From: Allocoprobacillus halotolerans
Lineage (GTDB): Bacteria > Bacillota_I > Bacilli_A > Erysipelotrichales > Coprobacillaceae
DNA: 64,000 nt
Assembly: GCF_024399475.1 (NCBI RefSeq)
Contig: NZ_CP101620.1
Coordinates: 496,001 to 560,000 of the forward strand
Direction: 5' to 3'
The translations under genes and the position numbers were made by a program. This document shows, piece by piece, positions 57,392-64,000 of the stretch. How positions within the stretch are numbered: position 1 is the first letter of the stretch; every line of letters begins with the position of its first letter. The notes below the pieces were generated by a model that ran no database searches, had not been told where the DNA came from, and worked only from the letters and a program-made list of their open reading frames with translations.

Positions 57392-59118
57392 TTGCGTTTC
57401 AAACTGACTATAATACAAACGATGATAAAATCCTTGTTGTTGTAATAATTCTTCATGCTTCCCTTGTTCAATAATATGTCCATGATTCATAACTAAAATT
57501 TGATCTGCTTTTTGAATTGTCGATAAACGATGTGCGACAATAAATGTCGTACGTCCTTCCATCATTAAATCAAAAGCTTCCTGAATTTGTTTTTCCGTAC
57601 GGGTATCAATAGAGCTTGTTGCCTCATCTAAAATCAGCATTGGTGGTTTCACAAGCATAATACGTGCAATGCATAATAACTGTTTTTGACCCTGAGAAAG
57701 ATTACCACCATCTTCACTAATCATTGTATCATAGCCATCTTTTAACTGAATAATAAACTTATGAGCATGGGCTTTTTTAGCGGCTTCAATAATTTCCTCG
57801 TCTGTAGCTGCTTTTCCATAAGCAATATTTTCTCTAATTGTTCCATGAAATAGCCATGACTCCTGTAAAACCATTCCATATAAGCTACGTACATACTCAC
57901 GACTCATATCTTGAATATTGATACTATCTATTAAAATATGGCCTTGTTGAGGTTCATAAAATCTCATCAATAAATTAATAAGTGTGGTTTTTCCACAACC
58001 CGTTGGCCCTACAATCGCTATTGTTTGACCAGGTTTGGCTTCCACATTTAAATTTTCAATTAATGGTTCATCTGGTTCATAGGAGAAAGCCAAATCTTGA
58101 ATTTGTACATGTCCTTGGACCTGTGTCAATGTCTGTGTATCTGACTGGCGTAACTCTGATGGTGTATCTAATAAATGGAAAACGCGAGATGCACAGGCTA
58201 AGGCTGTCTGTAATTCCGTAAAAACATTCGAAATTTCATTGAATGGTTTTGTATATTGATTTGCATAACTTAAAAAACTTGATAACGCACCAACACTCAT
58301 ATAACCACCAATGACATATAATGAACCAGCTATACAAACACTAGCATAAACGATGTTATTAACAACTCTCGTACTGGGATTAGCTAAAGCTCCTAAAAAC
58401 TGTGATTTTACACCACTTATATATACACGTTGATTGATTTCTTCAAAACGTTGCTGATTTTTTCTTCATAACCAAACGCTTTAATAACTTTCACACCACC
58501 AATCATTTCTTCTACATAAGCTCCAAGTTCACCTCTTAAAGCTAATTGTTCTTGAAAGAACTTATATGTTTTATTGGCAATAATTGTTGCAACAACAAGT
58601 GATAATGGTGTTAAAACAATGACAATTAAAGCAACCGTTGCTTGAATATAAAGCATAAAACAAATTGTTCCAATAATTGTTGCTATACCATTAAATAAAT
58701 GAGTAAATCCTTGTAAAAGACCATCACCAATTAAATCAATATCATTAATCATACGACTTAACAAATCACCATGAGCATGACTATCAATATAACTTAAAGG
58801 CAATGTTTCATATTTTTGAAATAACTGATCACGTAAATCTTTTGTAATAGAATAAGTCATACGATTAGATAACCTGACAACCAGCCAATCAAAAATTTCA
58901 GCAATCAAAACACTGATTATAATCCATAACATCTTTTGTCCCAATAAATCAAACTCTACGAGTCCCTGACCTATAATATGATCAACAGCTTGACCAATAA
59001 ATACAGGCGTTAATAATGTAAAAACAATCTGTCCAGAAGAACATATTAAAGCCAAATATAAATATTTCATATATGGGCGACAAAATGATAATAAACGTCC
59101 TATCGTTTTTCGATCCAT
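57386..59118 (-). CDS. ABC exporter half-transporter with complete ATP site (frame broken)
   Basis: A fused membrane-ATPase subunit of about 577 residues. The membrane domain has six helices; the ATPase has Walker A GPTGCGKTT, signature LSQGQKQ and Walker B MLILDEATSSID with the catalytic Glu. The T run 58458-58463 is one base short, joining GYEEK to NQQRFEEINQRVYISG. Its ATG follows the upstream half-transporter stop by one base, so the two form a heterodimeric multidrug-type exporter (EfrAB/BmrCD class). Confidence 0.9.
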
Positions 59119-60817
59119 TTATGCCACCTCCTTTGATAATTGTGAAGTTACAATTTGTTGATAAATCTCACAATTTTCCATTAATTCATCATGTTTACCT
59201 ATTCCAACTAATTCACCATGGCTTAAAACCAAAATCTTATCAGCATGCATAATTGCACTCACACGTTGTGAAACAATAATCGTTGTTTGAGGCAACGAGG
59301 CAATAGCTTTTCTTAAGGCAGCATCTGTCGCAAAATCTAATGCACTGGCACTATCATCAAGAATTAAAAGTTCAGGGTTACGTACTAATGCCCTAGCGAT
59401 AGTTAAGCGTTGTTTCTGGTCGCCGGATAAATTGTGTCCCCCTTGTGTGATAGGACTATATATTCCTTCTTTCCATTCCTCTACAAAAGAAGCCTGAGCC
59501 ATTTTTAAAGCATATTTCACTTCATCATCCGTTGCGTCTTCTTTTCCGAAACATATATTATCCTTAATAGTTCCAGTAAAAAGTAAAGCTTGTTGAGGTA
59601 CAAAACCAATCATCTGTCTTAATGATTGTAATCTATAAGATTGAATAGGGCGCTCTTTAATAAAAATCTGTCCTTGCGTAGCTTCATAAAAGCGTGGTAT
59701 CAAATGGACTAAAGTCGACTTCCCTGAACCTGTTCCACCAATAATACCAATTGTTTCCCTTTTTCAATTGAAAAAGATATATCATTTAAGGCACGACTTC
59801 CCTGATAAGAAAAACTAACATGGTCAAAAGTAACTAATGGACCATCATGATTATCTATATTCTGACAACCATCTTGAATAGCAGGTTGAATGGATAAAAC
59901 TTCTTGAACACGTTTATAACAAGCTGTCGCTTTATTATAAATGACAATCACATTTGCAAATGCAAACATAGACAATAAAATCTGGTTCATATAATTGATT
60001 AAAGCAATGACCTCCCCTTGTAAAAGTGTTCCTTCATTTACTTTCGATCCACCCACATATAAAATAACCAAAATAGCACAATTAACTATAACACTTGTAC
60101 TCGGATTTAAAAGTGCTGAAAGTTTCCCGACTTGCATTTGTATATCTTTTTGTATCTGTGTAGCTTGTTGAAAACGCCCATTTTCCTGTTTTTGTTTAGA
60201 AAAAGCACGAATAACACGAATACCCGCTAAATTTTCACGACAAACGAGTGATACATGATCCAATTGTTTTTGGACTTTTAAATAGAGTGGTAATGAGCGT
60301 GACATAACAAGATATATGGAAAAAGCTAACAAAGGCGCTGCACAAATAAAAATAAGTGATATCTCTATATTAATACGAAATGCCATAATTAGCGATCCAA
60401 TAATTAAAAATGGAGAACGTGATGCCAAACGAATTGTCATGGCTACAGCTAATTGTAATTGATTTGTATCATTTGTAATACGTGTCATTAATGATGGAAT
60501 TCCTATTTCATCTATATTTTCATAATCACAACTATTGATTGCTTTAAACATATCATTTCTTAAATATGTTCCAAACCCTTGTGAAGTTTTAGATGCAAAA
60601 TATTGACATACCAAAGCACAACTATACCCTAAAATAGCTAAAATAAATAGAAGTACTCCTTTATGTAAAATATATTGTTCATCTTGTGTAGCTACCCCAG
60701 AATCAATAATATCAGCTACAACAAGTGGCACCAATAATTCAAAAAAGCTTCTATTAACTTAAAGAAAAAACCAATAATAGCTTGTTTTCGATATGGTTTT
60801 AAATATTTCATCCACAT
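59119..60817 (-). CDS. ABC exporter half-transporter with degenerate ATP site (frame broken twice)
   Basis: The partner subunit, about 566 residues. Walker A is GGTGSGKS after repair, the signature is LSGDQKQ and Walker B ends LLILDDSASALD, with Asp in place of the catalytic Glu, as in the non-hydrolysing site of heterodimeric exporters. Start ATG 60817 (MWMKYLKPYRKQAI) is joined to the main frame by a missing base in the A run 60741-60746; a G is missing at 59757-59759, before TIGIIGGTG. It is divergent from a LysR gene. Confidence 0.88.
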
Positions 60818-60857
60818 TCTTTATCCATCCTTTCTTGATTTATTATAGCGAAAATTG

Positions 60858-60873
60858 TATTATATGTATAATA
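60858..60873. promoter_or_regulatory. Candidate LysR box between the ABC exporter and its regulator
   Basis: TATTATA and TATAATA form a perfect 7-bp dyad around TG and fit the T-N11-A pattern of LysR operators, in the 99-base gap between the divergent genes. The AT-rich context makes chance palindromes likely. Confidence 0.45.
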
Positions 60874-60916
60874 TATATAAAATATAATTTTCATACTTTT
60901 AAAATATGGTGGTAAT

Positions 60917-61759
60917 ATGGATATTAAACAAATGATTTATTTTAAAACAATTGTAGAAGAAGGAACGATTTCTAAAGCTGCTCAAACTTTGCATATGGCA
61001 CAACCTCCTTTGTCCATGCAATTAAAGCAATTAGAAGAAGAACTTGGAGTAACTTTATTAAAAAGAGGTCATCGTAAAATCGAATTAACACAGGCTGGAA
61101 AAATTTTTTATAAAAGAAGCTTACAAATGATTTCTTTAAGTGAAACAACATTTCATGAAATCCAAGATATGCAAAATGAAGTTCTAAGAGTTGGTATTAC
61201 TTCTTCTAATTCAAGTATCCTTCCTATATATCTTTCCCAAAATCCATCTTTTTCACAGCTTTCTTTTCGTATTTATGAAGGAAGTACATATGAAATTATA
61301 GATTTATTACTAACACATCATATTGATTTAGGAATTGTTCGTACCCCATTTGACCAAAGTCAGCTCCATTGTCAATCCTTTTTAAGAGAACCCATGGTTG
61401 CAATCGGTATTCCCTCACTCTTAAATTCTCATATGGTACATATGTCTGATTATCAAAATAAACCACTCATTGTCCATCAACGTTATTTATCATTGATTAC
61501 TGATTATTGTCTTAAGCTCCAATTTCATCCCCATATTCAAGTGACTTGTGATGATTCTAGAACATCTATGCAGTGGGCAAAAGCCGGTCTTGGCATAGCC
61601 ATTGTTCCACAAAGCATCTTATCATTTCACCATGATTCAAAACTTGTCAACGTAATTATTGAGGATGAGGCCTTAAAAACTGATTTAACAATTATTACAA
61701 GACCAAATGAGATTTTGAATACATCTATTCAAAAATTAATGCAGCTATTTATTTATTAA
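60917..61759 (+). CDS. LysR-family transcriptional regulator
   Basis: A regulator of 280 residues. The N-terminal helix-turn-helix is DIKQMIYFKTIVEEGTISKAAQ with LHMAQPPLSMQLKQLEEELG; a periplasmic-binding-like effector domain follows (VGITSSNSSILP, then GLGIAIVPQSIL). It diverges from the ABC exporter, the usual arrangement in which the regulator activates its neighbour on sensing an exported compound. The signal is unknown. ATG 60917 follows TGGTGG. Confidence 0.92.
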   Translation: MDIKQMIYFKTIVEEGTISKAAQTLHMAQPPLSMQLKQLEEELGVTLLKRGHRKIELTQAGKIFYKRSLQMISLSETTFHEIQDMQNEVLRVGITSSNSSILPIYLSQNPSFSQLSFRIYEGSTYEIIDLLLTHHIDLGIVRTPFDQSQLHCQSFLREPMVAIGIPSLLNSHMVHMSDYQNKPLIVHQRYLSLITDYCLKLQFHPHIQVTCDDSRTSMQWAKAGLGIAIVPQSILSFHHDSKLVNVIIEDEALKTDLTIITRPNEILNTSIQKLMQLFIY

Positions 61760-61773
61760 AAAGGAGAAAGCAT

Positions 61774-62079
61774 ATGCATATAGCACAATTTATAAAATTA
61801 GAAATCATTATTTTAAATCTTTTAAAAAACCAAGATTTAACAAGTGAACAAATCTATTGTATCCTTAATAAACATTTTACAATCATTGAAGGAGAACTTC
61901 TGGTCTCACTTTTCTTTCTTCATGAAAATCATCTTATTTCTTTTCAAACAGTTGATGACTGTTTCATTTATCATATTGAAGAAGCGGGACTTGTCAGATA
62001 TACGACTCTAAAAAGGGAATATCAAAATATTCATCAGGCAACGGAGGAATTATTTCAAAATGAAAAGACAAAAATTTAA
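61774..62079 (+). CDS. Small PadR-like winged-helix protein
   Basis: A 101-residue protein with the plan of a short PadR-like regulator: FIKLEIIILNLLKNQDLTSEQIY, a recognition segment and a wing with SFQTVDDCFIYHIEEAGLVRY, then an ending helix. It overlaps the next gene, a membrane protein, by 20 bases; a PadR-like regulator coupled to a small membrane protein of the DUF1700/DUF6120 type is a common pair in Bacillota. ATG 61774 follows AAGGAGAAAG. Confidence 0.68.
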   Translation: MHIAQFIKLEIIILNLLKNQDLTSEQIYCILNKHFTIIEGELLVSLFFLHENHLISFQTVDDCFIYHIEEAGLVRYTTLKREYQNIHQATEELFQNEKTKI

Positions 62080-62476
62080 GAAAAAAGCAGCACAAATATT
62101 TTATCGTCAGCTCTATACCACTTTCCCACTCCATAATACTCAAGAGAAAAAGTTTTTAGATTTTTTCAAAAAAAGGCTTATGGAGTATGAAATACAGTAT
62201 CCAGAAGCAACATATCAAGATTATATCTATCACTTTGGACTCCCTGAAGATATTATTACACTTTTTTATCAGCACCATGATCATCATTACGTGATTTCTC
62301 ATATGAGATCAAGAAAAATAATAAAATATACAGCTTGTATCATCATTCCTCTTGTGGTGGTTTGTTTAATCTATTTTTTGTACACAACTTATCAAAACTA
62401 TCAAAATTATATGGAATTTCCTTATTATGAAGAAGAAATTATTTATGATTATGGCACTATCACCATGCATGAATAA
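62060..62476 (+). CDS. DUF6120-like membrane protein
   Basis: A 138-residue protein with a soluble helical N-terminus (about 1-85, KKFLDFFKKRLMEYEIQYPEATYQDYIYHFGLPEDI) of the DUF1700/DUF6120 kind, one membrane helix (about 92-115, IIIPLVVVCLIYFLY) and a short acidic outer tail. It overlaps the PadR-like gene. The frame continues past its TAA with protein-like sequence to 62695, so the C-terminus may once have been longer. Confidence 0.65.
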   Translation: MKRQKFKKKAAQIFYRQLYTTFPLHNTQEKKFLDFFKKRLMEYEIQYPEATYQDYIYHFGLPEDIITLFYQHHDHHYVISHMRSRKIIKYTACIIIPLVVVCLIYFLYTTYQNYQNYMEFPYYEEEIIYDYGTITMHE

Positions 62477-62695
62477 AAGACTATAGCTCAATTGATATCA
62501 CAAATAAGTCCATTCATTAATACATCATCATATGGGTTACTATTGATAAATATTGATTCTAAAACCTAAGAAATTTTAAAAACTGATACAAATGAATTAA
62601 GATATTATGGCTATACAAAAGGTGGGTATCCTAGAATGGAGAATCCACCTTTCATATTTATTCAAATGTCTGAGATATTAATGTTCATAAGATAA
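62477..62695 (+). pseudogene. In-frame remnant after the DUF6120-like gene
   Basis: Directly after the TAA at 62474-62476 the same frame reads TIAQLISQISPFINTSSYG and LLLINIDSKT, then TAA (62567-62569), then EILKTDTNELRYYGYTKGG and YPRMENPPF up to a stop at 62693-62695. The composition is protein-like and no start or ribosome site is seen. It may be the lost extracellular end of the preceding protein. A hairpin AAAGGTGG/CCACCTTT lies inside (about 62620-62658). The rest up to 62801 holds nothing I can support. Confidence 0.45.
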
Positions 62696-62801
62696 TCAAA
62701 AATACAAGATTAACTGATATTCTATATTCATTATTTTTACAAATTTTAATAAATAACAAAATATTGAATTTGAAAATCCTTCTACAACTTTTAATATGGT
62801 A

Positions 62802-63698
62802 TTACTCAAGTATCATATAAACATCTGTTTCACTATGTATATCTGCTATATGTAATGCAAGATTGTTTAACTCTTCTTCATTACTTAATTCAATTCTCAA
62901 TGTTAATTCAGGTGTGAGTGTTCCTAGTACTTTTTTAAGTTGAGTAATAACAATTCTCAACATACCTTTTTTCATACCACGTTCTTCTCCTATTCGTATA
63001 CCTGAATCTTCAATGTCTTTCCAAAATGACCACATTGCCACGGTTCCTTCTTCTCCTTTCACTCGTTCTAAAATATCAAATCTTTCCGTAAGTATCGCTA
63101 TCACCCTTGCGGCTGTCTTTGAGACTTCCATCCCTTTGAAATCTTCTTTCTCTTTTCTCCATATCTGATTAACTGTTTTGACGATATTGCGATTATCCTC
63201 ATTTTTGAGTAGGTGATAGTCCAAATCCTTGATGTCTACAATCTTCATCTTCCAGTCATTTGGCATCCCCTTCAAGCTTTCAGGAATATCCATTCTTTCT
63301 ACCAGTGACGTGGCTGCTATCCATCTTCCTTCGCCATGAAACAATACGAGGCTGACAACTGGCATGATCTTGTAGCTCTTGTACTCCTTATCTTGCATGT
63401 TATAGGTTAATGCATCATAGAGAAGTGTTCTTGACACCATTGTAAAATCAACCTGGTCCTGTGCTTCCAATGCCAAGATAGCCTGTGAATCCTTTCCTTT
63501 CCACAACATGATGACATCACGTCTTCTTTCCCTGGAAATATAATTGCCTACAAAGATTTCACTTGTATCCATTCTTTGAAGTTCATCAGGCTTAATGACA
63601 TTCTGACCGCCATAGAGAATAGCGTTCATCATATCAGCAAAGTGTTCAGGATTTCTGAAGAAATCTCTGATGACATCATCAACTTTCAAATCTTTCAT
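62802..63698 (-). CDS. Rpn/YhgA-type PD-(D/E)XK nuclease family protein
   Basis: A 298-residue protein of the recombination-promoting nuclease family. DDVIRDFFRNPEHFADMMNAILYGG is the first block, SQAILALEAQDQVDF the nuclease core with the acidic and Gln residues, VVSLVLFHGEGRW the next strand, and a C-terminal helical part with GEERGMKKGM and LALHIADIHSE. The group includes RpnA, a DNA endonuclease involved in RecA-independent recombination. ATG 63698 follows AAGGAGGTC. Its decayed relative is at 50581-51435. Confidence 0.85.
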   Translation of the reverse strand: MKDLKVDDVIRDFFRNPEHFADMMNAILYGGQNVIKPDELQRMDTSEIFVGNYISRERRRDVIMLWKGKDSQAILALEAQDQVDFTMVSRTLLYDALTYNMQDKEYKSYKIMPVVSLVLFHGEGRWIAATSLVERMDIPESLKGMPNDWKMKIVDIKDLDYHLLKNEDNRNIVKTVNQIWRKEKEDFKGMEVSKTAARVIAILTERFDILERVKGEEGTVAMWSFWKDIEDSGIRIGEERGMKKGMLRIVITQLKKVLGTLTPELTLRIELSNEEELNNLALHIADIHSETDVYMILE

Positions 63699-63851
63699 AA
63701 TGACCTCCTTGCAATATATTCCAGGAGGGTTCATAGACATTATACAACAATATTTGCTTATTGTAAATATACATCATTTTAATAAGAACCATCCTATTAT
63801 TTATATACGCAATTTTTTTCTATTTTTCTTTTTTATTTCCAACTTTTTACA

Positions 63852-63882
63852 AAAAAACAGCAATTCTTTTTAATTGCTGTTT
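63852..63882 (-). terminator. Terminator of the YitT-type gene
   Basis: ACAGCAATT and AATTGCTGT form a 9-bp stem on the minus strand followed by seven T, starting at the stop codon. Confidence 0.85.
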
Positions 63883-64000
63883 AAATACGTTCTTTTAACT
63901 TTTTATCTAAATCAATATTAGGTAAAGTAAATCCTCTACCTTTAACACTATGTATTTCACTTCCAATAATAAATGCGGTCGGATCAATCTCCATAACCAA
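63881..64000 (-). CDS. YitT/DUF2179 family membrane protein, C-terminal end (runs off window edge)
   Basis: The last 39 codons of a gene that begins beyond base 64000. MEIDPTAFIIGSEIHSVKGRGF matches the C-terminal strand of the DUF2179 domain that ends YitT-family proteins (pattern EIDPxAF followed by xxVxGxGF), which have five membrane helices before it. The role of the family is not established. Identification rests on this short stretch. Confidence 0.65.
   Translation of the reverse strand: MVMEIDPTAFIIGSEIHSVKGRGFTLPNIDLDKKLKERI

Noticed and set aside
2668-60746. Programmed frameshifting as a general explanation of the split genes
   Set aside because: The breaks lie at unrelated positions in many housekeeping genes, mostly need one added base in A/T runs, and lack common stimulatory structures.
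29880-62695. Reassigned genetic code (TAA/TAG read as sense)
   Set aside because: Intact core genes (fba, pepT, rlmA, cutC) end in TAA or TAG at the expected lengths, often inside terminator stems, so these are true stops here.
1-64000. CRISPR arrays, tRNA or rRNA genes
   Set aside because: No regularly spaced repeats were seen and no tRNA T-loop or rRNA consensus stretch could be found by reading both strands.

Overview
The window is AT-rich (roughly 30% GC by eye) chromosomal DNA of a fermentative, anaerobic Bacillota. Gene content (pyruvate formate-lyase, beta-glucoside PTS, Lac-type IIB, T-box trpS, Spx, heterodimeric ABC exporter, DUF4037/DUF4125 pair) and compact minus-strand operons with strong GGAGG ribosome binding sites suggest a gut member of Erysipelotrichales/Coprobacillaceae; the taxon is an inference from style, not a search result.

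Layout. 1-2.2 kb: the start of cysE, separated from its upstream region by a complete insertion sequence (222-2171) with inverted ends and an 8-bp target duplication. 2.3-5.9 kb: a PH-domain membrane protein, then a beta-glucoside operon (PTS IIC plus GH1) behind a readable promoter and operator palindrome. 6-13 kb: a DUF6930-like protein, a tyrosine recombinase, a galactofuranose-type glycan cluster (glf, GT2, PAP2), GNAT, DnaQ-BRCT and RNase H. 13-20.5 kb: pepT, lipid kinase, PspC, ROK kinase, lipoprotein phosphoesterase, PTS IIB, and a TPR-DUF4037/DUF4125 pair. 20.5-24 kb: pflA and a pyruvate formate-lyase whose glycyl-radical domain is a separate 80-residue gene, with a second small paralogue between them. 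24-34.6 kb: a Cys-less EIIB protein, rodA, rluA, nadK, a CYTH protein, cutC, an asparaginase, a decayed GGDEF-EAL gene, spx and T-box-trpS. 34.9-40.05 kb: a GC-richer acquired block with an integrase remnant and cargo (metY, GNAT, LysE, HxlR, PPOX). 40.5-64 kb: AraC, MFS, a DNA alkylation-repair pair, fba, decayed malY, RNA-modification enzymes, a Gfo/Idh oxidoreductase, two Rpn-type nuclease genes, MATE, thioesterase, a heterodimeric ABC exporter with divergent LysR, and the end of a YitT-type gene.

Two things colour the whole annotation. First, about 30 genes that are otherwise well conserved are split by single-base indels, nearly always one base lost from an A or T run; this looks like homopolymer error in the assembly more than biology, so I give the reconstructed gene and the break point. 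Second, a smaller set (malY, GGDEF-EAL, an ABM monooxygenase, a DUF2798-like gene, one Rpn gene) also carries in-frame stops or duplications and is better read as true pseudogenes.

The most interesting feature is the three-gene split pyruvate formate-lyase at 21338-23891. Others are the interlocked inverted repeats over the transposase start, the EIIB protein lacking its phospho-cysteine, the Cys-rich Spx tail, and the coincidence of an interrupted cysE, a dead malY and an imported metY.
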